A stretch of DNA of 64,000 nucleotides from Lachnospiraceae bacterium (GTDB lineage: Bacteria; Bacillota; Clostridia; Lachnospirales; Lachnospiraceae). Within the stretch, counting starts at the first letter, position 1. Each line of letters opens with the position of its first letter. A program made the position numbers and the translations under genes. Positions 37,592-46,847 of this stretch are shown here, piece after piece. The notes below the pieces were generated by a model. That model was not told where the DNA came from, did not search any database, and worked only from the letters and a program-made list of their open reading frames with translations. The stretch is from the NCBI GenBank assembly GCA_022652545.1, contig JALCRM010000001.1, forward strand, positions 186,001 to 250,000, given 5' to 3'.

Positions 37592-38588
37592 ACTGACCGA
37601 ATACATGAAGGCCTGCAAGAGGATCCTGCAGCAGGACAGGCCGAAACAGCCTGCGGAGTGGGACGGCATCTCCTATGTCAACTGGTGGGACGGGGCAGCG
37701 GAGGAAATGTGGTTCTCGCGCTTCCTTTCGCACCGGCTGCCGGACCGCACGAAAAATGTGCGCTTTTACAGTGTATTCGGCCCGAGAAGGCGCCTGCACG
37801 ACGGCTTCCGCGGGGCCAGGATCTTTTATTCCGGAGAGAATGTGGAGCCGGGGCGCCTCTGCAAGAATGTGCGCATGAACAGAAGGAGCGCGCTGTATTT
37901 TTACGGCCACAGGGTCAGGACCTACGGCGACTATGCGCTGCCGCTCATGGATCTCTCCCTTGGATTCGGACACCGGACGGAGGACAATTACCTTCGCTTT
38001 CCGGAGTGGATCCCTTTCACGTTTGAACCGGAAAGCGGTCCCCGGGAGGTCAGGGAGCGCGTGGCGCAGATCAACGCTGCCATGCCCCGCAGCGACGCCG
38101 CGGGGGCCCTGCTCCTTGCAAGCCACGACGATTTCGGGACCCGGACCAGCATCGCCGACGGCCTGACCGGCATCCTCGACATTACCTACGGCGGGAAATT
38201 CCGCAACAATTCGAATGCCCTGAAAACGCGGTTTGAAGACGACAAGCTGCGCTATCTCCGCACGTTCCGCTTCAATATCTGCCCGGAGAACACCGACACG
38301 GAGGGATACTGCACGGAAAAACTGTTCGATTCCTTCCGCACCGGCACGATACCTGTCTACAACGGTTCGCACAACGATCCGGAGCCGGGACTCGTCAACA
38401 GGGATGCGGTGGTCTTCTGGGATTTTGACGGAGACAATGCGGAAAGCATCCGCCTCATCAGGGAACTGGATGCTGACGACAGGAAAAGAGAGCGGTTTCT
38501 GAAACAAACGCGCCTTACGGACGCGGCAGCCGACTATGTCTGTGAGGAACTGGAACAGCTGAAGGAAAGGATAAGGGCGCTCACATGA
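37584..38588 (+). CDS. GT10-like (alpha-1,3/1,4-fucosyltransferase family) glycosyltransferase
   Basis: YLRTFRFNICPENTDTEGYCTEKLFDSFRTGTIPVYNG matches the GT10 motif (FxxxxENxxxxxYxTEKxxxxxxxGxVPVYxG). Confidence 0.85.
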   Translation: MSELTEYMKACKRILQQDRPKQPAEWDGISYVNWWDGAAEEMWFSRFLSHRLPDRTKNVRFYSVFGPRRRLHDGFRGARIFYSGENVEPGRLCKNVRMNRRSALYFYGHRVRTYGDYALPLMDLSLGFGHRTEDNYLRFPEWIPFTFEPESGPREVRERVAQINAAMPRSDAAGALLLASHDDFGTRTSIADGLTGILDITYGGKFRNNSNALKTRFEDDKLRYLRTFRFNICPENTDTEGYCTEKLFDSFRTGTIPVYNGSHNDPEPGLVNRDAVVFWDFDGDNAESIRLIRELDADDRKRERFLKQTRLTDAAADYVCEELEQLKERIRALT

Positions 38589-39742
38589 AAATACTGATCG
38601 TGCGCACTTTCCCCGGCAGACTGGATCCGAAGGCCTACAACGTGCAGGAGACGGGACTTGCAAAAGCCCTTGTGCGCGCAGGGCACAGCTGCGGCATCGT
38701 GTTTTACAACGGGCGCTCCCCCTCGGAAGAAGAGAGGATGCCCGAAGGCTATACGGTGTACCGGATGCAGGGCCGCAATTTTCTGAAGAACGGTATCATG
38801 CCCGGGATCGACGAACTCTGCAGGGATTACGATGTGGTCCAGGTGCATGAGTACGACCAGATCCAGAGCTGGCGTCTCTATGCGGGCCGCAGCGGCATAC
38901 CCGCCGTCATTTACCACGGGCCTTACTACGATGCGTTCAACAGGGGATACAACCTTAAATGCGCGGCTTTCGACAGGCTGTACCTGCCGCGCGGCAGGAA
39001 AGGCTGGCAAAACACGCCCTGTCTGGCCAAGAGTCCGCAGGCGGCGGACTTCCTGCGCACGAAGGGTTTCCGGAACGTCGTGCCGGTCGGCGTGGGACTG
39101 GACACTTCTCCGTTCGGAACGGAAGGGACCGCGCTGCGTGCGCCCCGCGGTTCCGGGACTGTCGAGATCCTGTATGCGGGAAAGATAGAAGCGCGCAGGA
39201 ACACGCTTTTTCTCGCGGAAGTGCTGAAAAAGGTCGCGGCAGGAAGCCGGGACGTGCACTTTACGATCGTCGGGAAGGGAGAGGGAAAGTACGCGGAAGA
39301 AGCCGGGGAGGCACTGCGTCCTCTCGAGGAGAAAGGTGTCCTTACGCGTCGCGCTTCGGTGCCGCAGGAAGAAATGGGCGCGCTTTACCGCAGTACGGAT
39401 ATTTTCCTTTTTCCGTCAAACTACGAGATCTTCGGAATGGTGCTGCTGGAGGCGATGTATTTCGGCTGCGCCGTCGTTTCAAGCTGCAACGGAGGCGCGT
39501 CGACGCTGATCGGGGACGGCGGGAACGGCATCGTGCTGAAGGATTTCGATGCTGCCGTGTGGGCGGAGCAGGTGCTGGCGCTGGCGGCGGACCCGGAAAG
39601 AAGGAATGCGATGTCGGCGGCCGCGCAGGCTGAGATCAGGGAACATTTCACATGGGATGCCCTGGCGCCTGTTTTTCTTGAGACTTACCGCGAAGCAGCC
39701 GGCGGTAAAGCTCCAGATGCCGGTCCGTCATCTCCTCGATAG
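38585..39742 (+). CDS. GT4-like glycosyltransferase
   Basis: ILYAGKIEARRNTLFLAEVLKKVAAGSRDVHFTIVGKGEGKYAEEAGEAL...DIFLFPSNYEIFGMVLLEAMYFGCAVVSS. Confidence 0.88.
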   Translation: MKILIVRTFPGRLDPKAYNVQETGLAKALVRAGHSCGIVFYNGRSPSEEERMPEGYTVYRMQGRNFLKNGIMPGIDELCRDYDVVQVHEYDQIQSWRLYAGRSGIPAVIYHGPYYDAFNRGYNLKCAAFDRLYLPRGRKGWQNTPCLAKSPQAADFLRTKGFRNVVPVGVGLDTSPFGTEGTALRAPRGSGTVEILYAGKIEARRNTLFLAEVLKKVAAGSRDVHFTIVGKGEGKYAEEAGEALRPLEEKGVLTRRASVPQEEMGALYRSTDIFLFPSNYEIFGMVLLEAMYFGCAVVSSCNGGASTLIGDGGNGIVLKDFDAAVWAEQVLALAADPERRNAMSAAAQAEIREHFTWDALAPVFLETYREAAGGKAPDAGPSSPR

Positions 39743-40793
39743 AATAACGCGCGCGGACATATGCGGAGATCTGCCGGCGGTCGTAGCTTTCATAGCCGGA
39801 GATCATGCGGTCCAGGCAGTCCGCAAGGCTCTGCGGGTCTCCGGCCTTAAAGAGCAGGCCGAGGCCGGGGGCGGAGAGGATCTCAGCCGGGCCTTCGAGG
39901 TCGGAGGCAATGCAGGGGAGCCCTGTCGCCAGAGCTTCCACCAGCGCGATGCCGAAGCCTTCGTAGCGGGAGGGCAGCACAAAAATATCCGCCGCGGCGA
40001 GGAAAGCTCCGATATCGTCCACGCTGCCGAGAAAATGCACGCGGTCTTCCAGATGTTTTGACCGGACGCTTTCCTGCAGGGAACGGAAGGCCTCTTCCTG
40101 CCCTTTGGCCGCGGCACCCGCAAAGTCACAGCGCAGGGCCGGGTACCTTTCGGCCAGCAGGGCGATCGCATCGAGCAGGACGTCCTGTCCTTTTTTTTTC
40201 GGGAAAACACGGGCCACGTTTACGACCCGGATGGCATCCCGCTCGCGCAGAGGCGGCCGGGAGGGACGATCGCAATATTGGAATTTATGCGTGTTTATGG
40301 CATTATATATGGTAATGACGCGGGCCGGATCCATGTGTCTTGTCAGGATCTCCGTCCGCACCGATTCCGAGATCGCGATCGTCTCGGAGCAGAGCCGGTT
40401 GGCGAGGAAGATCTTGGCCCCGGAATAAGAGGAATAATTGCCGCTGTCGTGCACCGTGTTGAGGATGGCAAGGCGCGGATGGAAGAGCTTCGCGGTGAGG
40501 GAAAACAGCACGCAGTTGATGCCCTGGCAGTGCAGGATGTCGATGCGGTATCTGCCGACAGCGTCGGAAAGCGCCTTCATCGTGCGGGGGGAGAACTTCG
40601 AGCCTGCCGCGCGGCGTAGCCGCAGAACCGTCACCTCCGGGGAAAGCCGGGATAACAGGGACTCCGTGATGTCGTCGTTGATGACACACAGGTAAATGTG
40701 CTGCCCCCGTCCTGCCATACAGGCGGAGAGGTCGATCAGAAGGCGCTCTATGCCTCCCGTATTGAAGGAAAAGATCAGATACATGATATTCAT
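39648..40793 (-). CDS. GT4 family glycosyltransferase
   Basis: MNIMYLIFSFNTGGIERLLIDLSACMAGRG...IYNAINTHKFQY...VARVFPKKKGQDVLLDAIALLAERYPALRCDFAG...FVLPSRYEGFGIALVEALATGLPCIAS. Confidence 0.92.
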   Translation of the reverse strand: MNIMYLIFSFNTGGIERLLIDLSACMAGRGQHIYLCVINDDITESLLSRLSPEVTVLRLRRAAGSKFSPRTMKALSDAVGRYRIDILHCQGINCVLFSLTAKLFHPRLAILNTVHDSGNYSSYSGAKIFLANRLCSETIAISESVRTEILTRHMDPARVITIYNAINTHKFQYCDRPSRPPLRERDAIRVVNVARVFPKKKGQDVLLDAIALLAERYPALRCDFAGAAAKGQEEAFRSLQESVRSKHLEDRVHFLGSVDDIGAFLAAADIFVLPSRYEGFGIALVEALATGLPCIASDLEGPAEILSAPGLGLLFKAGDPQSLADCLDRMISGYESYDRRQISAYVRARYSIEEMTDRHLELYRRLLRGKSQEKQAPGHPM

Positions 40794-40864
40794 GAGGTTT
40801 ATTTTACTACCTGGATATGCCCCGGCACAATGCCGGCTGTAATGCAGGCGGAGCGGAGAGTGCG

Positions 40865-42610
40865 ATGGACGAGCTCAGGAAGCTGAATTATATTTTCACA
40901 AAGAAGCAGAAGCAGGAGAGCCTGCGGCTGTTTTTCATCATCGTCATCGGGACGGTGTTCGAACTGCTCGGCGTTTCCACGGTCATGCCGGTCATCAACG
41001 CGATCACGGATCCGCAGAAGCTGCTGCAGAAGCCTATGTACAGAGCCGTCTACGACGGCCTGGGACTGAAAAACACGACGCAGCTCATCCTCCTGCTGAT
41101 CGGCCTCCTGATCGCCGTCTATCTCATCAAGAACTTCTACCTGATCTTCATGTACCGCCAGCAGTATAAATACATCTACTCCAACATGCGCATGCTTTCG
41201 ACCAAGATGATGCGCTGCTACCTCGACCAGCCGTACAGCTTCCACACCCGCAAGAACAGCTCCGAACTGCTGCGCAACATCAACCAGGACACCGCGGACT
41301 TTTTCGGCACGATACAGGCGTTTGTCCTGCTCTTTACCGAGAGTCTCGTCGTGGCGGTGCTGGTCATCTACCTTGCGATCAAGGACAAATCGATCACGGC
41401 GGCAGTGGGCGTCATCATGCTCATCCTGATCCTGCTTTTCCGGAAGACCTATAAGACGAGGCTGCTGAAGATGGGCGAGAAGAACCGCCACTACGAAGCA
41501 GAGGTCAACAAGTGGGTACAGCAGGCCTTCGGCGGGATCAAGGAAGTGAAGGTCATGAACAAGGAAGACTTCTTTTATGACCGCTATGACGCGGCTTACC
41601 AGGGCAGGGTGCGCAGCGAATACACCTACCACACCATGACCACGCTGCCGAAGCCGGTCATCGAAGCCGCCTGCATGTGTTCGCTCCTTGGGGCGATCGC
41701 GATCAAGCTGATGCGGGGCGTGGATCCCACCTATTTTGTGCCGACCATTTCGATCTTTGCCGTGGCGGCCTACCGGCTGCTGCCTTCCTTCAACCGCATC
41801 ACCGAATACATGGGGACGATCGCCTACCAGAAGCCGGCCATCAATGCGATCTACAAGGACCTGAAGGAGATCGACGAGCTCAACGCCCGGAAAAAGGAAG
41901 AGGGCGCGGATGACGGGCAGAAGCTGTCGCTGAATGCGTGTATCCGCATCAGCCATCTTTCCTTCCACTATCCGGACTCGGAAAAAAAGATCCTCGACGA
42001 TGTTTCCTTTGACATTCCCAAAAATATTTCGGTGGCGTTCATCGGCAAGTCGGGCGCCGGCAAGACCACCCTGGCCGACCTGATCATGGGCGTGCTGGAT
42101 CCCACGGGAGGCGAGATCCTGGCGGACGGCACGCCGATCCTGGCCCATCTGCGCGCGTGGCACCATACGATCGGCTATATCCCGCAGAACATTTACCTGA
42201 TGGACGACACGATCGCGAACAACATCACGTTCGGCGTTCCGAGCGGTGACGTGGATGAAAAGAAGCTGCGGCGCGCCGTTGAAAGGGCACAGCTGTCCGA
42301 CTTCATCAGGGAACTGCCGGATGGCCTGGAAACGCCGGTGGGAGAGCGCGGTGTGCGTCTCTCCGGCGGGCAGAGGCAGCGTATCGCGATCGCGCGGGCA
42401 CTTTACAATGAGCCGGATGTCCTCATCCTCGACGAAGCCACCAGCGCACTCGACAACGAGACGGAGAAAGCGGTCATGGACGCCATCGATGCGCTGCACG
42501 GCGAAATGACGCTGATCATCATTGCCCACCGGCTCTCCACGATCCAGAACTGCGATGTGATCTATACGATAGGCGACGGCAGGGCAGTACCGGGGAAAGC
42601 AGATGCGTAA
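40865..42610 (+). CDS. ABC transporter, fused permease/ATPase (PglK-like), second copy
   Basis: TVFELLGVSTVMPVINAITD; Walker A GKSGAGKTT; LSGGQRQRIAIARAL; LDEATSALD. Confidence 0.9.
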   Translation: MDELRKLNYIFTKKQKQESLRLFFIIVIGTVFELLGVSTVMPVINAITDPQKLLQKPMYRAVYDGLGLKNTTQLILLLIGLLIAVYLIKNFYLIFMYRQQYKYIYSNMRMLSTKMMRCYLDQPYSFHTRKNSSELLRNINQDTADFFGTIQAFVLLFTESLVVAVLVIYLAIKDKSITAAVGVIMLILILLFRKTYKTRLLKMGEKNRHYEAEVNKWVQQAFGGIKEVKVMNKEDFFYDRYDAAYQGRVRSEYTYHTMTTLPKPVIEAACMCSLLGAIAIKLMRGVDPTYFVPTISIFAVAAYRLLPSFNRITEYMGTIAYQKPAINAIYKDLKEIDELNARKKEEGADDGQKLSLNACIRISHLSFHYPDSEKKILDDVSFDIPKNISVAFIGKSGAGKTTLADLIMGVLDPTGGEILADGTPILAHLRAWHHTIGYIPQNIYLMDDTIANNITFGVPSGDVDEKKLRRAVERAQLSDFIRELPDGLETPVGERGVRLSGGQRQRIAIARALYNEPDVLILDEATSALDNETEKAVMDAIDALHGEMTLIIIAHRLSTIQNCDVIYTIGDGRAVPGKADA

Positions 42611-44543
42611 AAAGGCAGGATACATTTCGGCAGCCATCCTTCTTACCGTATTCGTGCTGCTGTGGTTCGGACGTGCGTGGAAAGGCGGGACGGGCTATGC
42701 GGTGACGGCCGTGGAAACGGAAGACCGCACGTTTACGGCCACCTTTGACACGCTGTACAGGATCAGTGTCTGCAGCGGCGACGTTTCCCTGTACGGACAA
42801 AACAGGACCGCAGACCTTACGGTCGTGATCAGGGACAGCGGAGGAAAGCCCTGCGGCACGCTGCAAAGCAGCGGCGCAGCCATTCACGCGGACGGATATT
42901 CTGACCCGGACCAGACCGGTTTCCGGGGTTTTCCGGTGCAGCTGGAAGCAGGCGGGCAGTACACGCTCGAGTGCACCGTGACGGATGACAGCGGCATCGA
43001 CGCCGGGGAGCTGACTTTCCTGCTGTACGGCAGGCAGGCGGACCGTTCGGCAGCGGGACGGGCGCTTATGGCGGCCGCGGCCCTTCTGCTCCTTGGCTGT
43101 ATGTTTTTCATGTACAGAGAAGCGCCGGGCCGGAGCGGAGCTGACGGATACCGCACCGCCGCGGTACTTTTCACGCCGGTCTTTTTCCTGCTTCTGCTGC
43201 TGTACCTGCCATCTGTGCCGATGTTTACGGCACCGCAGGAACGCAGCGCCTTTGCGCAGGAATATGCGCTGTCGAACGCTTTTACGGGGCGGCCTGTTTC
43301 GGATACGGACGGTCTTGTCTATGTAGACGAGAGCGGGATACGCTTTAACGATTCCTTCAGCTACGGCCTGCCGCTGGACCGGTTCTGGTTCAGCGGGGGA
43401 GGAAGTGTACGTATGCCGGACAGGGTGAGTGCCCTGTACAGCCTGCTCACGGGCACGGATCCGGTGACGGATCTGCTCTGCGTGCCCGGCGCGCTGCTCC
43501 TCTCGCTGCTGCGGCTGCTGAAGGCTCCCTACCAGGCGATGATGCTTTCCGTACGCATATTGCATGCAGTCCTCACCTGGATGATCGCGTGTTTTGCCAT
43601 CCGTACCTGCCTGAAAGCGGGCAGGCCCCGTGCCGCGATGTTTGCGGAAGGCATGTTCCTGCTACCTTCGGTGATGACAGGCGCACTTTCCTATACCGGG
43701 TCGGGGATCCTGCTGGCCCTGTGTACGCTGTATGCAGCCTGCTGTCTGCAGGCCGTGCAGCAGGGCAATGCGGAGGCCTGCGCGGCGCTGCCTGCGGCCG
43801 GACGCCGGTATGCCCGGACGGCGATCCTGCTGCTTGCGGCAGCCGTTTTCGTCCGCTATGACCTGGCGGTGCTGCTGCCGCTGTTCCTCGCGATCCCGGA
43901 CGGATGTTCCGTGAAAGGCGGGAGAGCGGAGAAAAAACTGTCCGCAGCGGCGGTCTGCGCTGAGGCTGCAGTCCTTTTTCTGTACAGACAGGGCCGGCTT
44001 GCCGGGCTCCCTGCTTCGGCAGGCGGCAGCCTCTGTAGGGGCGGCTTGAAGCAATGGGGGAAAGCTGTCCTGAATACGCTGTTTATGCGCGGAGATGTCT
44101 GGTTCCGCGGAAGTGTCGTAAACGCCTTTTTCATTGACTCCCGGGAGAGGATACTGACGGTCGTCATCCTGCTTTTCCTGCTGCTGTATCTGCGCAGCCG
44201 TGTGGGTACCGGCAGCAGGTGCCGTAAGGTCGCCGGCGGTTGCCGGGGCAGCGGAAGCCGGCAGACCGGCGGGTATACGGGAAAATTAGCGGCGGCGGCC
44301 GCCGGAGGGGTTCTGCTCCTTCTTACGGAGACGGTCTTTTCTTCGCAGGGCGGCGCGGAGGGAACGCTGATCCGGGGGATCACGGGAGCGGACTTCCTGC
44401 CGTATCTGCTGCTGCCTTTCGGAGCGGGAAGGCTGCCGGAAGCAGGCGGCGGCACAGCGTCCGGTGCGCCGGACGGAACAGATCGGATCCTCGGTGTCAT
44501 CGCTGTGCTTTCGGCCGTTACAGCCCTGTACCAACTGACATAG
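42603..44543 (+). CDS. DUF2142-like polytopic membrane protein with altered catalytic-type motif
   Basis: N-terminal extracytoplasmic domain then LPSVPMFTAPQERSAFAQEYALSNAF, alignable to VPLCVPDEPTHFMDVYSISNRI of 29239-31266. Confidence 0.65.
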   Translation: MRKKAGYISAAILLTVFVLLWFGRAWKGGTGYAVTAVETEDRTFTATFDTLYRISVCSGDVSLYGQNRTADLTVVIRDSGGKPCGTLQSSGAAIHADGYSDPDQTGFRGFPVQLEAGGQYTLECTVTDDSGIDAGELTFLLYGRQADRSAAGRALMAAAALLLLGCMFFMYREAPGRSGADGYRTAAVLFTPVFFLLLLLYLPSVPMFTAPQERSAFAQEYALSNAFTGRPVSDTDGLVYVDESGIRFNDSFSYGLPLDRFWFSGGGSVRMPDRVSALYSLLTGTDPVTDLLCVPGALLLSLLRLLKAPYQAMMLSVRILHAVLTWMIACFAIRTCLKAGRPRAAMFAEGMFLLPSVMTGALSYTGSGILLALCTLYAACCLQAVQQGNAEACAALPAAGRRYARTAILLLAAAVFVRYDLAVLLPLFLAIPDGCSVKGGRAEKKLSAAAVCAEAAVLFLYRQGRLAGLPASAGGSLCRGGLKQWGKAVLNTLFMRGDVWFRGSVVNAFFIDSRERILTVVILLFLLLYLRSRVGTGSRCRKVAGGCRGSGSRQTGGYTGKLAAAAAGGVLLLLTETVFSSQGGAEGTLIRGITGADFLPYLLLPFGAGRLPEAGGGTASGAPDGTDRILGVIAVLSAVTALYQLT

Positions 44544-44659
44544 CCAGGTCCGGGCAGGACATGCTATAATCGTTCGGATGCCGTACGTTGTGCACAGTGT
44601 CTTTGGCCGGGTGCGGTCCGGGGGAACGGAAGGCCTGCCCGCGGAGGAAACGAAGAGTC

Positions 44660-45604
44660 ATGGACAAAGAACAGAAGTTTGTTTCCGTAGTTGCGTACAT
44701 GCGCAATACCGGTGACGGCGCCGCAGTGTTTCTCGACACTGTGATGGGTGCCTGCTCTGCCATGTTCGAAAAATGCGAACTGGTGCTGATCGACGACTGC
44801 TCCGACGACGGTTCGGCCGAAGCGGTGCGTGAATACTGCAGGACACATTCCACTCCCTACATGGTGAGCATCCTGAAGACCAGCTGCCCGCAGGGCCTCG
44901 AATCCTCGATGAACGCGGGAAGGGATATCGCGATCGGGGATTACGTGTATGAATTTGACGACATGTTTGTCGACTATCCGGCGGACGTGATCGAAAAGGC
45001 CTACCGCAAGTGCCTGGAAGGCTGCGATATCGTTTCCGTGATGAGCGATGCAAAACAGCATGCCACCTCGAAGTGGTTCTACAATCTGTTCAACCTGGCC
45101 AACCGCACCAGGGAGAAGATCGGTCCGTCCACGCTGCGCCTGCTTTCAAGGCGCGCCATCAACCGCGTCAAGTCAATGGGGACCTACATTCCGTACCGCA
45201 AGGCGGTCTATGTAAACAGCGGCCTGTCCGTTGCGCAGATCGTCTATCACAGCACGCTGAAGGACAGCAGGTTCACGGTGCACAGCCACCGCGGGGAACG
45301 GGCGGGACTTGCGGTGGATTCCTTCATCTATTTTACGGATGTCATGGAAAAGTTTTCGCTGGTGCTCAGTTTTGTCTTCTTCGGTCTGGTGCTGGCGGTG
45401 ATCGTCTACATTTTCGTGTCGCTGTTCACCGACAAGAACCTGATCTCAGGCTGGGTCTCCACCATGGGCTTTCTCTCCCTGGGATTCCTGGGCGTTTTTG
45501 CGCTGCTGACCATCGTGCTGCGCTATCTGTCCGTCCTCGTGAATCTTGTTTTCCGTCAGAAACGGTATCTGGTCGAGAGCGTGGAAAAAATATCCGGCGA
45601 TTGA
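44660..45604 (+). CDS. GT2-like glycosyltransferase with C-terminal TM segments
   Basis: KFVSVVAYMRNTGDGAAVFLDTVMGACSAMFEKCELVLIDDCSDDGSAEAVREYC...YEFDDMFVDYP; two C-terminal TM; extended -10 TGCTATAAT at 44562-44570. Confidence 0.85.
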   Translation: MDKEQKFVSVVAYMRNTGDGAAVFLDTVMGACSAMFEKCELVLIDDCSDDGSAEAVREYCRTHSTPYMVSILKTSCPQGLESSMNAGRDIAIGDYVYEFDDMFVDYPADVIEKAYRKCLEGCDIVSVMSDAKQHATSKWFYNLFNLANRTREKIGPSTLRLLSRRAINRVKSMGTYIPYRKAVYVNSGLSVAQIVYHSTLKDSRFTVHSHRGERAGLAVDSFIYFTDVMEKFSLVLSFVFFGLVLAVIVYIFVSLFTDKNLISGWVSTMGFLSLGFLGVFALLTIVLRYLSVLVNLVFRQKRYLVESVEKISGD

Positions 45605-45629
45605 AAAGCCGGATGCAGGCAGGTGCAAA

Positions 45630-46808
45630 TTGTCCGACAGCAGGAGATATGACAGGATCATCATAGGCGCGGGGCTCTACGGCATGTATGCGGCAAGGCT
45701 CTGCGGCGCGCGCGGAGAGAAGGTGCTGGTGCTCGAGTACGATCCGCAGCCCTTCATGCGCGCGACAACGGTGAACCAGGCCCGCGTGCACATGGGATAC
45801 CATTACCCGCGCAGCCTGACTACCGCGTGCAAGTCGGCAGGCTACTACCGGCGTTTCCATGAAGATTTTCCCTTTGCGATCTTTGACAGCTTCGAGCAGA
45901 TCTATGCGACCAGTGCGCAGTTTTCCTGGACGGATGCGGCCGAGTTCCGCAGCTTCTGCAAAGCCGCCGGGATACGCTGCGACGAAGTTGCCGCAGGACG
46001 TTTCTTCCGGCCGGGCATGTGCGACGGCGCATTCCTGACGGAGGAGGACACCTACGATGCCGCTGCGCTGCGGGATTATTTCGTGGACGAGACCGGGAGG
46101 ATGCCCAACGTGGAGATCGTATTCGGCGCACGCCTTTCCGTGATCCTGCAGGGGAGCACCGAGTACACGCTGCGGTATTCCGTCGCCGGGGACGCGGAGC
46201 CGGAAAGAGTATACGAGGCGGCTTCGCCCTTTGTCCTGAATGCCGGCTATGCCTCCGTCAACCAGATCCTTTCGAGGGTGCACACTGGGGAGCGGGGGGA
46301 CGCGGACGACAATTTCAGCCGGTTCGCGATCAAGTACGAGCTTTGCGAGATCATTCTGTGCAAAGCGTCCGATAACCTGAAAAAATACGGGATCACCGTC
46401 ATGGACGGACCGTTCTTCTCCATCATGCCGTTCGGTCTCACCGGTCTCCATTCCCTGACCAGCGTGACCTTTACGCCGCATGCCACCTGCCCCGACTCTC
46501 CGCCGGTGTTTGCCTGCCAGGAAGGGACGGACTGCAGTCCGGAGCAGCTCGGCAACTGTACGGAGTGCCCGCACAGGCCCGTGTCGGCGTGGCCGTACAT
46601 GAGCCATCTGGCGGACAAGTATCTGCGCCCGGAGTACAGCTACGGGTATACCGGTTCGCTGTATTCGATGAAGCCGATCCTGCGCAGCTCGGAGGTGGAC
46701 GATTCCAGACCCACGGCGATCCGTGTGAACAGCAGAAAGCCCGGATTCGTCAGCGTTCTGTCCGGGAAGATCGACACGGTCTACGACCTGGATGAATTCC
46801 TGCAATGA
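45630..46808 (+). CDS. FAD-dependent oxidoreductase (DadA/Glf-like fold) with Cys-rich segment
   Basis: YDRIIIGAGLYGMYAARLCGARGEKVLVLEYD (dinucleotide-binding); FVLNAGYASVNQIL; Cys-rich TCPDSPPVFACQEGTDCSPEQLGNCTECPHRP. TTG start inferred. Confidence 0.75.
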   Translation: MSDSRRYDRIIIGAGLYGMYAARLCGARGEKVLVLEYDPQPFMRATTVNQARVHMGYHYPRSLTTACKSAGYYRRFHEDFPFAIFDSFEQIYATSAQFSWTDAAEFRSFCKAAGIRCDEVAAGRFFRPGMCDGAFLTEEDTYDAAALRDYFVDETGRMPNVEIVFGARLSVILQGSTEYTLRYSVAGDAEPERVYEAASPFVLNAGYASVNQILSRVHTGERGDADDNFSRFAIKYELCEIILCKASDNLKKYGITVMDGPFFSIMPFGLTGLHSLTSVTFTPHATCPDSPPVFACQEGTDCSPEQLGNCTECPHRPVSAWPYMSHLADKYLRPEYSYGYTGSLYSMKPILRSSEVDDSRPTAIRVNSRKPGFVSVLSGKIDTVYDLDEFLQ

Positions 46809-46847
46809 GAGCCGGCTGCGGACAGCAGCGTAGGAAAGGAAATCTGC

